16,440 nucleotides of DNA from Alphaproteobacteria bacterium MarineAlpha9_Bin7 (GCA_002938115.1 PTKD01000017.1:1-16440), one strand, 5' to 3'; positions 1 to 8,297 are shown, counted from the stretch's first letter. Translations and numbers: made by a program. The notes: generated by a model not told the origin, from the letters alone.

Positions 1-1
1 C

Positions 2-1216
2 GACACGGACCAAATTCAGTTCCATATGAATCTTCCACAAGGCAAGACTATTGTTCGTGACGAAATTGGTGCGCTGTTGCTTGCGGTAGGCTCTTCGGGT
101 GGAGCCGTTACGGCTCATTGGTCAAGGTCCCTTGAAACGGTAACTAACATCCGAATGTCGTCGTCCGGCATAGGAATTGGTACTCCGGAATCAGGAAATT
201 ACGTAGAAATTGACGTCTTTACGGCGCAACAAGATGTGACGGAAACGGACGACGGACTGTGGTGGATGAACAGTGCGCTAAAATTTAGCGACATGGTTTT
301 TCGTGACCAAAAAGATGGTGTTCTTTCTCACTATGTTGCCACTGTTGGCAGTTTGCTTTTTAGCTTAGATCTTGAGGGTTCTCCGGACCAAATAAGGAAA
401 GTAATTATGGAGGCTGGCAGCGTCTCTGGGGATGCGACTGAATTGTCTGAGCCGGACTGGTTGCGTGATGAGGATACTTTTTCAATATTTCTGTCTTCAC
501 TAATGCGTTCGTTTTCAGGGCGGATGGAAATCGAGAGCGTGAAGGTGGGCGATGCGAATACGGATATGATTGCCGGTCTTGATCGTGGAATGTTTTCAGT
601 GGGTGTCGTTGGACTCGATAGTGACGCTGCGAAATTTAACTTTGAGGTTGGGTTCACCGGTCTTCAGTACGAGGCGGATCCCACTTTTGCCGAGTTGGTG
701 CCGCACTCCGCGAATATAGATTTGGGATTTGTTGCTGTCCCGATGAGGGCGTTTTGGAAGGAAGTGGTCAGCGTTCTTCGTGCCAACGCTGACGATGTTG
801 CTGCCGATGCAGGTGGCATCGAGATCGATGGTGCAACGATCCTTGGACTGCTAGAAGGCTCCGAGGCGCATTTGAATATTCGAGATGTCTCTGCCGCATC
901 CGAGTCGTTTAGTATACAGACGAGTGGTATGCTCTTCCCTAAATATTACGGTGGTGCCCAAGACTCTGTAACCGGAAATTTGGTGGTAATTACTACCGGA
1001 ATTGATACGTTGCTCAGTCACCCATTGGTGGCACTAGTATCCCTAGGGTATCGAGAAGAAATTGCAAAGGTCGTGTCACTGGGTCAGCCCAATGGTCCGG
1101 ACGGCAGTGATAGCTTGAGATTCAATCTTGTTCTGACGCCTGAAGGCTCGGTTCTGCTGAATGACGAAGACCTGTCAGGGCTATTTGTTCAAATGTTGCT
1201 GCCTGAGACAGAATAG
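2..1216 (+). CDS. Unrecognised protein, 5'-truncated at window edge
   Basis: The reading frame is open to the left edge: eight sense codons precede the first ATG at 26, and no ribosome binding site lies in front of that ATG, so the true start is probably upstream and the visible 404 codons are a C-terminal portion. No enzyme motif, membrane helix or nucleotide-binding loop is visible in this part. The chain shows many alternating hydrophobic stretches, suggesting a beta-rich fold, and a segment near residues 225-250 (numbered from the ATG at 26) reads like the 'LxP..A.IDL.F..VP...' pattern I associate loosely with DUF2125/DUF945 (YdgA-like) envelope proteins. That assignment is only a resemblance. 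An N-terminal signal peptide or anchor, if present, lies outside the window. The stop codon sits inside a perfect hairpin, and the gene converges on the bifunctional beta-oxidation gene 88 bases away. Confidence 0.8.
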   Translation, partial: DTDQIQFHMNLPQGKTIVRDEIGALLLAVGSSGGAVTAHWSRSLETVTNIRMSSSGIGIGTPESGNYVEIDVFTAQQDVTETDDGLWWMNSALKFSDMVFRDQKDGVLSHYVATVGSLLFSLDLEGSPDQIRKVIMEAGSVSGDATELSEPDWLRDEDTFSIFLSSLMRSFSGRMEIESVKVGDANTDMIAGLDRGMFSVGVVGLDSDAAKFNFEVGFTGLQYEADPTFAELVPHSANIDLGFVAVPMRAFWKEVVSVLRANADDVAADAGGIEIDGATILGLLEGSEAHLNIRDVSAASESFSIQTSGMLFPKYYGGAQDSVTGNLVVITTGIDTLLSHPLVALVSLGYREEIAKVVSLGQPNGPDGSDSLRFNLVLTPEGSVLLNDEDLSGLFVQMLLPETE

Positions 1217-1230
1217 GCAGTTGCCTATTC
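1211..1230. terminator. Perfect hairpin spanning the stop codon
   Basis: GAATAGGC and GCCTATTC form an 8-bp perfect stem around the loop AGTT, and the TAG stop of the plus-strand gene (1214-1216) lies inside the left arm. It sits between two convergent genes, as a terminator would, but neither side has a run of T, so a classical Rho-independent terminator is not shown. It could instead protect the mRNA 3' end. Confidence 0.4.
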
Positions 1231-1304
1231 ATTAACGAATTCACGTTTATATCTCGATACTGAACACGGATTCCTGTCAAATATGCTGGGGGTAGTGGGG
1301 AAGA

Positions 1305-3446
1305 TCACGCGGCGCTGCGTGTGGAGTCGTGGAACAGCCGGTGATTTTGGGCACGTTCACGTAGGCCCTCGCTTGGGGCAAAACGTTTGCCAACTTGTTG
1401 AGCCATCTGGTCGCATTCGGCGACGAACTCGGAACTCCCAATCGTGTCTACCATGGATATAACGCCACCCGTGTGCGGGGCAAATCCCCAACCCAACACC
1501 GATCCGATATCGGCGTCTGCTGGAGAGGTGACCACGTTTTCGTCAAGACAGCGCACAGCTTCGACAGCTTGAATATATAGGAGCCGCTTCTTGACCCATT
1601 CCGCACATGGCTGCTCTTTGGTGGGTTTTTGTGCGAAGTGTGTTGGCAGCAAAAACCATAGAAGCTTGTCTTTGTCGGAGGGGTAGTCGTAGAAGCCTTT
1701 GCCGGCTTTCTTGCCAAGTCGTCCGAGTTTGGTAACCATTCGGTCGATAACTTGAGCCCCCGGAGGATCGACATAGGCATTTCCCAGGTCAGCTTTTGTT
1801 TGGAGTGATACTCTATGTATGAGTGCAAGTGACACTTCATCCGCGACCGCTAGAGGCCCCACTGGCATTCCGGCAAGACGGCCAGCATTTTCTATGAGAG
1901 CCGGTAAAATCCCTTCCGCCAATAGTGCCATTCCCTCTTGGACGTAGGTGCCAAAAACGCGACTGGTGTAAAAGCCGCGGCCGTCGTTAACAACAATGGG
2001 TGTCTTCCCAATAAACCTGGCAAAGTCCATGGCAAGTGCGAGGCATGAAGCGGAAGTTTTTTCGCCGAGAATGATTTCGACTAGTGCCATTCGATGTACT
2101 GGGGAAAAAAAATGAAGGCCGACAAAATTCTCAGGACGCTGGCTTGTGTTTGCTAGGCTCGTTATTGGTATGGTCGAAGTATTGGACGCAAATACCGTTG
2201 TTGGTTTGACTACGGCCTCGGCCTTGTGGGTGACGTCGACCTTTGTTTCTCGATCTTCATCAACCGCTTCAATCACCAACTGCACACTTGCGAGGTCAGA
2301 AAAGTCTGTGGTGGGGGTAATTTTTTGTAGCAATGCTTCGGCCGTTTCGTGGGGTATATGTCCTCGCTTCACGTCACTTGCGAGCAAATCCTGGCAATGA
2401 GTTTTTCCGCGATTTGCTTTATCAATGCTTGTGTCCAAAAGTGTGATGTCGAGCCCTGCAGCGGCACATGCGTGGGCGATGCCTGCGCCCATCATGCCTG
2501 CACCGAGTATCCCCACGGTTCGGAAGGTAGTCCTGGGGTTGCCTTTCGGCCTACGAACCAACTGATTGGCATCTTTCATATGAAAGAAGTAAGTGCGGAT
2601 CATGTTTTTCGCGACATCATCCAACAAAACATGTGCGAACCAACGTGACTCGATCCGAATGGCAAGATCAAATGGTACCTGAAGCCCTTCGTACAGACAG
2701 GACATGATTGCCTGGTGTGCCGGATAATTGCCTCTGGTCTTGCCGTGCAATAATGCATTTCCAGCCGTGAAGTTCTGCATTCCAGTTTGGCTCCATACGC
2801 CACCGTCTGGAACTGAGAAGTCTCGTTTGTCCCACGATTTCACAGGATCCGCTGAATCGCCGTTGAGCCAAGTGTGTGCTGCCTCGAGCAAATTGTCTTT
2901 CGGTACAATTTCATCGATCAGACCGTTCTGGAGAGCAGTAGTTGAATCAAACGATTTTCCTTCCAACAAAACTTGAGCTGCTGTGCGCACCCCAATCATA
3001 CGAGGGAGTCGCTGGGTGCCTCCGCCGCCCGGCAATAAGCCGAGCTTTATTTCTGGGAATCCTACCCTGAGACCGTCTTCGCTGGAGGCTATCCTGTGGT
3101 GGCAAGCAAGACACAGTTCGTAACCACCACCCAGGGCTGAGCCATTTATAGCTGCGACGAAAGGTTTACCGCCTGTTTCAATTTTTCGATTGGTTTCGTG
3201 CATTTTGGCACAGAAATCCATTATCTGTTGGGCTTCTGATAAACTCACTAAGTGGTTTAGGTCGGCACCCACGTGAAATTCGGCTTTTCCGGAAGTGATG
3301 ATAACGCCTGAGACAGACTTATCATTCAACGCTTTGTTCACAGCGTTGGAATATGCCTCATAAGATTCGAGATTGAGTATATTTTTCGGGCCATCCATAT
3401 CCCAAATAATGCACGCGATCCCATTGCTCTCCTCGTAACGGATCAT
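1305..3446 (-). CDS. fadJ: Bifunctional enoyl-CoA hydratase / 3-hydroxyacyl-CoA dehydrogenase
   Basis: This 713-residue protein should catalyse the two middle steps of fatty acid beta-oxidation: hydration of trans-2-enoyl-CoA, then NAD-dependent oxidation of the 3-hydroxyacyl-CoA. The crotonase domain is at about 1-190, with ALGGGYE (E110) and GFPEIKLG (E132) matching the two catalytic glutamates of FadB/FadJ. A linker follows, then a Rossmann domain from about 308 with GAGMMG at 315-320, the SNTSTIPI stretch at 421-428, and the catalytic pair H445 (HFFSPVHRM) and E457. C-terminal dehydrogenase domains fill 485-713. Length and order match the FadB/FadJ family; which of the two it is closer to cannot be settled by eye. 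The start is preceded by a modest GGGG-containing ribosome site. It is the last gene of the minus-strand cluster, 99 bases after the thiolase, with a strong hairpin in that gap. No catalytic residue is missing. Confidence 0.95.
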   Translation of the reverse strand: MIRYEESNGIACIIWDMDGPKNILNLESYEAYSNAVNKALNDKSVSGVIITSGKAEFHVGADLNHLVSLSEAQQIMDFCAKMHETNRKIETGGKPFVAAINGSALGGGYELCLACHHRIASSEDGLRVGFPEIKLGLLPGGGGTQRLPRMIGVRTAAQVLLEGKSFDSTTALQNGLIDEIVPKDNLLEAAHTWLNGDSADPVKSWDKRDFSVPDGGVWSQTGMQNFTAGNALLHGKTRGNYPAHQAIMSCLYEGLQVPFDLAIRIESRWFAHVLLDDVAKNMIRTYFFHMKDANQLVRRPKGNPRTTFRTVGILGAGMMGAGIAHACAAAGLDITLLDTSIDKANRGKTHCQDLLASDVKRGHIPHETAEALLQKITPTTDFSDLASVQLVIEAVDEDRETKVDVTHKAEAVVKPTTVFASNTSTIPITSLANTSQRPENFVGLHFFSPVHRMALVEIILGEKTSASCLALAMDFARFIGKTPIVVNDGRGFYTSRVFGTYVQEGMALLAEGILPALIENAGRLAGMPVGPLAVADEVSLALIHRVSLQTKADLGNAYVDPPGAQVIDRMVTKLGRLGKKAGKGFYDYPSDKDKLLWFLLPTHFAQKPTKEQPCAEWVKKRLLYIQAVEAVRCLDENVVTSPADADIGSVLGWGFAPHTGGVISMVDTIGSSEFVAECDQMAQQVGKRFAPSEGLRERAQNHRLFHDSTRSAA

Positions 3447-3473
3447 GTAGTTTTCCCCGTCTCAAAACGCGTG

Positions 3474-3497
3474 AAGCCCGGACCTATGTCCGGGCTT
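3474..3497. terminator. Perfect 10-bp hairpin between thiolase and fadJ-type gene
   Basis: AAGCCCGGAC and GTCCGGGCTT pair perfectly around the 4-base loop CTAT. On the plus strand the stem is followed by TTATT; on the minus strand, the direction of the genes, it is followed by CACGCGTTTT, so the T tract is poor in the transcribed direction. It starts about 48 bases after the thiolase stop and ends about 27 bases before the next start. It may terminate or attenuate thiolase transcripts, or stabilise a processed mRNA end. Confidence 0.55.
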
Positions 3498-3545
3498 TAT
3501 TCGCGTTAGATCAGACCTTATTTAGGCTCAATTTCCTTTGTCGCC

Positions 3546-4754
3546 TTAAACCCGTTCAATCACTGTAGCTGTTCCCATGCCTGCGCCGACACAGAGGGTC
3601 GCTAGCCCCGTTTCCAACTCACGTCTTTCCATTTCATCGAGTAGCGTCCCGAGAATCATGGCGCCAGTTGCACCTAACGGATGACCCATAGCGATCGCGC
3701 CACCGTTAACGTTGATTTTTTCGTGCTCGACATTCAATTTTTCCATGAAGCGCAGCACAACTGCGGCAAATGCTTCGTTGAGTTCGTAGAGGTCAATGTC
3801 GTCGGAAGACATGCCTGCGCGTTTGAGCGCTTTCTCACTGGCGTGGCTTGGGCCAGTCAACATGATCGATGGCTCGGTACCAATTGAGGCGAAGGATTTA
3901 ATTCGTGCCCTTGGTTTCATGCCTAAGCGAGTGCCAATCTCTTTGGTTCCCACAAGGACGGCGGCGGCGCCGTCGACGATGCCAGATGAATTACCAGCAT
4001 GGTGCACATGATTAATTCTCTCCACTTCGGGATATCGTTGGATGGCTACATCATCGAAGCCGGATTCGGCACCATTTTTTTCGAAGGATGGATCTAGTGC
4101 GGCTAGACTCTGCATAGTGGTAGTTGGGCGTAAATGTTCGTCACGATCGAGGACGGTAAGCCCATTCTGATCTTTGACTGGTGCTACCGAGTTGCAGAAG
4201 TATCCTGATTCCCAGGCAGCCGCTGCACGTCGTTGTGACTCCACGGCATAGGAATCTACATCGTCGCGGCTGTAGCCGTATTTGGTAGCGACTAAGTCAG
4301 CAGATATGCCTTGGGGAATAAAATATGTTTTAAATGCGACGTCCGGATCGACTGGCCATGCTCCGCCGCCAGCAGACATGGGAACTCGGGACATCGATTC
4401 CACGCCGCCACCAATGGAGAGATCTGCTTGGCCAGACATGATTTGGCCGGCGGCCATGTTTACTGCTTCCAGCCCCGATGCGCAGAATCGATTGATCTGT
4501 ACGCCGGAAACCGACTGGTCGTAGTCAGCGTAAAGAACGGCCGTTCGGGCGATATCGGCGCCCTGATCTCCGACTGGCTCCACACACCCCAGAACTACGT
4601 CGTCCACTTCCGCAGTGTCCAGCTGATTGCGTTTGCGAAGTTCCCGAAGAACACCGGCTGCTAGCCGGATGGGCGTAATTTCATGTAACGATCCATCCTT
4701 TTTGCCACGCCCACGGGGAGTTCGCACCGCATCGTAAATATACGCATCGTTCAT
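3546..4754 (-). CDS. Acetyl-CoA acyltransferase (thiolase)
   Basis: This 402-residue thiolase has the usual family length. It should cleave 3-ketoacyl-CoA with CoA to release acetyl-CoA, the last step of beta-oxidation; the reverse condensation is also possible for the family. The active-site residues are present: C91 in NRFCASGLEAV, N326-A330 in NEAFA, H358 in GGAIAMGHPLGATGA, and C388 in LCVGAGMG. The start is supported by AGAGGAAG about 7 bases upstream (4762-4769 on the minus strand). It begins 28 bases after the acyl-CoA dehydrogenase stop, which suggests co-transcription, and the hydratase/dehydrogenase follows. That context favours a degradative 3-ketoacyl-CoA thiolase (FadA/FadI role) over a biosynthetic acetoacetyl-CoA thiolase, but chain-length preference cannot be read from the sequence. 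Confidence 0.95.
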   Translation of the reverse strand: MNDAYIYDAVRTPRGRGKKDGSLHEITPIRLAAGVLRELRKRNQLDTAEVDDVVLGCVEPVGDQGADIARTAVLYADYDQSVSGVQINRFCASGLEAVNMAAGQIMSGQADLSIGGGVESMSRVPMSAGGGAWPVDPDVAFKTYFIPQGISADLVATKYGYSRDDVDSYAVESQRRAAAAWESGYFCNSVAPVKDQNGLTVLDRDEHLRPTTTMQSLAALDPSFEKNGAESGFDDVAIQRYPEVERINHVHHAGNSSGIVDGAAAVLVGTKEIGTRLGMKPRARIKSFASIGTEPSIMLTGPSHASEKALKRAGMSSDDIDLYELNEAFAAVVLRFMEKLNVEHEKINVNGGAIAMGHPLGATGAMILGTLLDEMERRELETGLATLCVGAGMGTATVIERV

Positions 4755-4761
4755 AACACTG

Positions 4762-4769
4762 CTTCCTCT
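4762..4769 (-). promoter_or_regulatory. Ribosome binding site of the thiolase gene
   Basis: On the minus strand this reads AGAGGAAG, a good Shine-Dalgarno match ending 7 bases before the ATG at 4754. It lies inside the 28-base gap after the acyl-CoA dehydrogenase stop and confirms the chosen start. Confidence 0.6.
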
Positions 4770-4782
4770 TTAAGCACCCCAT

Positions 4783-5919
4783 TCACAGAGAACGACTTAT
4801 CAGTTCCTTCATAATTTCCGAGGTGCCCCCATAAATACGTTGCACTCGCGCGTCAGCCCACGCCCGGGCTATCGGGAATTCCCACATATAGCCATATCCT
4901 CCGTGCAATTGCACGCACTGGTCAAGTACGCGGCCCTGAAGTTCGGTTGTCCAAAGTTTGACCATGGCTCCGGTCGTGGCATCCAGATGACCTTCAAGGT
5001 GTAGCTCGAGACACCGGTCCAAAAAAGCGCGCGCAGCGGTAATATCCGTTTTTAATTCTGCCAGCTTGAATCGCGTGTTCTGGAACTCCGCGATGGGCTT
5101 TCCAAATGCTTTCCGATCGCGTGTATACGTGATTGTCCAGTCGAGTGCTGCTTCACAAGATGCCACCGCCCCAATGGCGATAAGTAGTCGTTCCTGAGGC
5201 AATTCCTGCATTAGCTGCTTGAAGCCTCCACCTTCCTCACCGAGTAGATTGGTGCGTGGCACCCGGACATTGTCGAAAAATAATTCCGACGTGTCCTGGG
5301 CTTTCATGCCAACTTTTTCTAGATTGCGCCCACGGCTAAATCCTTCCCGGTAAGTCTCCACGAGTACGAGGCTAGTGCCGTGGGCCCCCTTACTAGGTTC
5401 GGTCTTGGTGACAACGATAACCAGATCTGCATTGTGACCGTTGGTGATAAAAGTTTTTTGGCCGTTTATTAGAAGTTCATTGCCGTCAGGAATCGCTGAT
5501 GTCTTGATTGCCTGCAAGTCACTCCCGGTTTCTGGTTCGGTCATGGCGATCGCTGTGATTACTTCCCCCGTGACCATTCGTGGCATCCAGTGCCTTTTCT
5601 GTTCCTCGGATCCGTACCGTAGTATGTAGGGCGTCGTTATATCGGTATGGAGTGAAAAACCTGGTCCGGAGGCGCCTGCCCGGGCTAATTCCTCTATGAC
5701 AATGGTCGAGTGCAAAAAATCTCCACCTGGGCCGCCATAAGATTCGGGTACCGTACAACACAGGAGTCCTGCCTGTCCGGCTTTAAGCCAGGCGTCTCGT
5801 GATACTCTACCGTTCTTTTCCCATTCGTCATGATGAGGCGTGATTTCGGTTTCGACGAAGCGGCGCACAGAATCCCGGAAAATATTATGTTCTTCTGTAA
5901 ACAGAGGACGGGGCAGCAT
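4783..5919 (-). CDS. Acyl-CoA dehydrogenase, long-chain (LCAD) type
   Basis: This 378-residue flavoprotein should perform the first beta-oxidation step, FAD-dependent alpha,beta-dehydrogenation of an acyl-CoA with electrons passed to ETF. The N-terminal helical domain, the middle domain with AMTEPETGSD (125-134) and GQKTFITNG (153-161), and the C-terminal helical domain with RKAFGKPIAEFQ (269-280) are all present. The usual C-terminal catalytic glutamate of medium- and short-chain enzymes is replaced by glycine (G364 in IYGGTSEIMKEL). A glutamate at 243 in ELPQERLLIA matches the alternative base position used by LCAD and isovaleryl-CoA dehydrogenase, so the enzyme is likely active. No clear Shine-Dalgarno precedes the start, but the N-terminus LFTEEHNIFRDSVRRFV is typical of the family. 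A candidate -10 box lies about 60 bases upstream. The substrate may be long or branched chain; this is not resolved. Confidence 0.95.
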   Translation of the reverse strand: MLPRPLFTEEHNIFRDSVRRFVETEITPHHDEWEKNGRVSRDAWLKAGQAGLLCCTVPESYGGPGGDFLHSTIVIEELARAGASGPGFSLHTDITTPYILRYGSEEQKRHWMPRMVTGEVITAIAMTEPETGSDLQAIKTSAIPDGNELLINGQKTFITNGHNADLVIVVTKTEPSKGAHGTSLVLVETYREGFSRGRNLEKVGMKAQDTSELFFDNVRVPRTNLLGEEGGGFKQLMQELPQERLLIAIGAVASCEAALDWTITYTRDRKAFGKPIAEFQNTRFKLAELKTDITAARAFLDRCLELHLEGHLDATTGAMVKLWTTELQGRVLDQCVQLHGGYGYMWEFPIARAWADARVQRIYGGTSEIMKELISRSL

Positions 5920-6126
5920 TAGATTGGTTTCAGTCCGTACGATATTGATTGGGAATGATCGACCTTAGTTAGCGTTTCCAATTGTAGCGAAAAGTTCCCT
6001 TGTTTTGGAAGTATTTGAAACATGGTTGGTGCAACTTCATGCTAGGTGCAGGCAACAGGCCATTATCATTAGTTTTCCGCCAAATGCAGTCACCGCGCAG
6101 GGGCAACTTCGCCGCCAAGGAGGCGT
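5920..6126. other. 207-base gap inside the catabolic block
   Basis: This is the largest gap in the minus-strand block. It separates the amidase/hydrolase pair from the three beta-oxidation genes. No ORF with a ribosome site and no strong terminator hairpin is seen. It contains one candidate -10 box, so the block may be two transcription units rather than one. Confidence 0.4.
5981..5986 (-). promoter_or_regulatory. Candidate -10 box for the beta-oxidation genes
   Basis: On the minus strand this reads TACAAT, five of six matches to the sigma-70 -10 consensus, about 62 bases upstream of the acyl-CoA dehydrogenase start. No good -35 box is seen at the usual spacing, so this is a weak prediction. 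Confidence 0.25.
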
Positions 6127-6825
6127 TTATTGCTTGAACAAATGGTTTTGAAATAGATGGAGTGTTCGTTGTAAGGCAACTGAGGCCGATTTTTCATGGT
6201 ATGGCGAGTAACCGAGGCGGTTAAATCCGTGTTCGGCATCTGGATAAAGATAAATTTCCACATTTTCCCGATCCTGAAATTTTTGTTGGATTTTATCACG
6301 TGCGGATAACGGGACTCTTGGATCGTTGCCGGCAAAATGGAGTACCATTGGGCATACGATGTTGCTTGCTTCTTCAAGATAATTCTCGATTTTGACTCCA
6401 TAATAACTTACTGCTGCATCTACTCCTAACCGGGTGGCACATAGGTAGGAAAGTTTTCCGCCCAAGCAGAATCCCACTGAGCCTATCAGCCCAGTTGCCG
6501 TCGACATTGTCCGAAGCAACTGTACGGCGCTTTGGAGATCGATTATGAGTTGGTCCACATCAAGGCCTTGGTTTAGTTCCCGTGCCCTCGCTTGGCCCGA
6601 TTCTGTATATGGCAAATAACAATCCGGCTGGATCCGCCAAAACACATCGGGGGCTAAGGTGATGAACCCCTCTGCGGCAAAATTCTCGGCAACACCCCGA
6701 ATATGTTCGTTGGAATTGTATATTTCCGGCAAGACGAGGAGGCCTGGACCGTGTCCCGACGGCGGATGGGCTATATAGGCTGTATAAGATCCATCCACGG
6801 TGGAAATTTGGACATTCTCTCCCAT
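6127..6825 (-). CDS. Dienelactone hydrolase-family alpha/beta hydrolase
   Basis: This 232-residue single-domain alpha/beta hydrolase has the dienelactone hydrolase length and triad. The nucleophile is C120 in GFCLGGK, with D168 (AGNDPRVP) and H199 (DAEHGF). E34 in LPEIYN sits where the DLH glutamate that holds the resting cysteine is found. Classical members open dienelactone to maleylacetate in the chlorocatechol pathway, but many relatives act on other esters or lactones, so the substrate here is open. There is no signal peptide, so it should be cytoplasmic. It starts 9 bases after the amidase stop, with its Shine-Dalgarno overlapping that stop codon, which strongly suggests co-transcription and translational coupling. 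No aromatic ring-cleavage genes are in the window, which argues against a standard chlorocatechol role. Confidence 0.9.
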   Translation of the reverse strand: MGENVQISTVDGSYTAYIAHPPSGHGPGLLVLPEIYNSNEHIRGVAENFAAEGFITLAPDVFWRIQPDCYLPYTESGQARARELNQGLDVDQLIIDLQSAVQLLRTMSTATGLIGSVGFCLGGKLSYLCATRLGVDAAVSYYGVKIENYLEEASNIVCPMVLHFAGNDPRVPLSARDKIQQKFQDRENVEIYLYPDAEHGFNRLGYSPYHEKSASVALQRTLHLFQNHLFKQ

Positions 6826-6837
6826 GAAGTTTCCTCA
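6826..6837 (-). promoter_or_regulatory. Shine-Dalgarno overlapping the amidase stop
   Basis: On the minus strand the junction reads TGAGGAAACTTC followed by ATG. The TGA is the amidase stop and the overlapping GAGGA is the ribosome site of the hydrolase gene. This arrangement suggests translational coupling of the pair. Confidence 0.6.
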
Positions 6838-8262
6838 AATGGAACCGATTGGATCGATGGGTAACATACCGGCGTAAGGTTGGGTTTGTTCGTACAAGGA
6901 GCACGCTGAAATCACCGCCGCCTCCCCACGCGGAGGGCCGACTATCTGCAGCCCTACTGGCCGCTTGTCATGTGTAAATCCGCATGGGATGGAAGCTGCG
7001 GGGCAGGTTGTTAGGCTTACAACCCCGCAAATCATGAGCCAATCTATGTAGCGTTCCAATTTCGCGTCTGCGATCTCCGTCGGGTAACGGATCTGTCCAT
7101 CAAATGGTGGTACCGCCGCCGCCGGACACAGCAAAAGGTCGAAGTCATTAAAAAATTTCAGGGCGCGCTGGTAAAGAGCACCCCTGGCATTGGTCGCTCG
7201 GGTAATTTCCAACGCTGAAAAGCCCAGACCAGCCTCTATATTCCAAATTACTTCAGGTTTTACCTGATCCCTGTGGTCAAGGAGGTTTGTTCGGCCAGCC
7301 GCAAATAACTGCCCTCGAAGTACATGAAAAATTTCATCAGCGCCTGAGAAGTCAATACAAGCCTCCTCGACTATCGCACCCATGTCGGCAAAAGTTTGCG
7401 CAGCTTTTTCGCAAAGATCTTTTACTTCTCTATCCACCGGCAAGAATCCGAGATCTGGGCTAAATCCAACACGCTTGGGTATGGTGGGGTGGTCCGTCAC
7501 GCTCCGAAAGGAAGTCTCCGGTGCGGGTAGTGACAACGGGTCTCGTGGATCGTGGCCAACTTGTGCATCCAGCATGATGGCAATATCTCTGGTATTTCGG
7601 CCCATGGGCCCATCCACGGAAAGGTCATTGAATGGCAAGGTAGTGGGACCGTGGGCGACACGGCCCGGACTTGGACGAAGTCCCACCAGGGAGCAGAAGC
7701 TTGCTGGGTTGCGAAGGCTACCTCCAAGGTCGCTTCCAGTAGCCAACCAGACTTGGCCGGAAGCTAGGGCGGCTGCGGATCCACCTGATGACCCCCCGGC
7801 CGATAAACCAGTGTTCCAGGGATTATGAGTATGGCCAAAGACTTCGTTGAAAGTGTGGGAACCTGCACCAAATTCGGGAGTATTTGACTTCCCAATTACT
7901 ATTGCGCCATTGGCCTCCAAACGCTCCACGAGGTAGTCAGAGTGACTAGATATGTGGTCAGCATGGATTGGCGAGCCCCAAGTTGTTCGCACTCCAGCTA
8001 CCTCGACCAAGTCCTTAACCGCAATCGGAAGGCCGTAAAGATATTGAGGTGGAGCGTCCTGGATTGGATTTTCAAGGAGGTGGCGTGCCTTCGCTCGAGC
8101 ACGATCGAAACACAGCGTTGGGAGCGCGTTGATTTTGCCGTCGATTGCGTTAATACGGTCCTCGGCGTTGTCGATCAGTTCTATTGGTGAAACTTCACGA
8201 TTTTTCAGTTTCAGTATCGCGTCGTTAGCAGAGAGTTTGAACAAATCTTCCATAGTTGCCAT
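6835..8262 (-). CDS. Amidase signature (AS) family hydrolase
   Basis: This 475-residue protein belongs to the amidase signature family, which hydrolyses carboxamides to acids and ammonia with a Ser-cisSer-Lys triad. The triad is visible with the family spacing: K83 in GLPIAVKDL, cis-Ser S158 in GGSSGGSAAA, and nucleophile S182 in GSDLGGSLRNPA, with separations of 75 and 24 residues as in fatty acid amide hydrolase. It is not obviously GatA, since no GatB or GatC neighbours are present, and the setting is catabolic. There is no signal peptide, so it should be cytoplasmic. It is the first gene of the minus-strand block and is coupled to the dienelactone hydrolase-family gene. The acid it releases could enter the downstream beta-oxidation enzymes after CoA activation, but no acyl-CoA ligase is in the window. 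The exact amide cannot be named. Confidence 0.93.
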   Translation of the reverse strand: MATMEDLFKLSANDAILKLKNREVSPIELIDNAEDRINAIDGKINALPTLCFDRARAKARHLLENPIQDAPPQYLYGLPIAVKDLVEVAGVRTTWGSPIHADHISSHSDYLVERLEANGAIVIGKSNTPEFGAGSHTFNEVFGHTHNPWNTGLSAGGSSGGSAAALASGQVWLATGSDLGGSLRNPASFCSLVGLRPSPGRVAHGPTTLPFNDLSVDGPMGRNTRDIAIMLDAQVGHDPRDPLSLPAPETSFRSVTDHPTIPKRVGFSPDLGFLPVDREVKDLCEKAAQTFADMGAIVEEACIDFSGADEIFHVLRGQLFAAGRTNLLDHRDQVKPEVIWNIEAGLGFSALEITRATNARGALYQRALKFFNDFDLLLCPAAAVPPFDGQIRYPTEIADAKLERYIDWLMICGVVSLTTCPAASIPCGFTHDKRPVGLQIVGPPRGEAAVISACSLYEQTQPYAGMLPIDPIGSI

Positions 8263-8288
8263 TTTATCTGTCTAGGTATTCTCAAGGT

Positions 8289-8297
8289 ATCATAACA
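8289..8297 (-). promoter_or_regulatory. Candidate extended -10 promoter of the amidase block
   Basis: On the minus strand this reads TGTTATGAT, which is a TGn extension followed by TATGAT (five of six -10 matches), about 27 bases upstream of the amidase start. The -35 region is poor, which is tolerated by extended -10 promoters. It lies in the divergent gap next to the exported NTF2-like gene. Confidence 0.35.

Noticed and set aside
2146..2648. Two overlapping plus-strand ORFs of 84 and 99 codons
   Set aside because: Both are antisense to the dehydrogenase domain of the bifunctional beta-oxidation gene and show no family motif.
6105..6122. CGCC...GGCG stem downstream of the hydrolase gene
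   Set aside because: Only 4 bp with no T tract in the direction of transcription.
7382..7828. 148-codon plus-strand ORF
   Set aside because: Antisense to the amidase, including its catalytic region; composition is that of a shadow frame.
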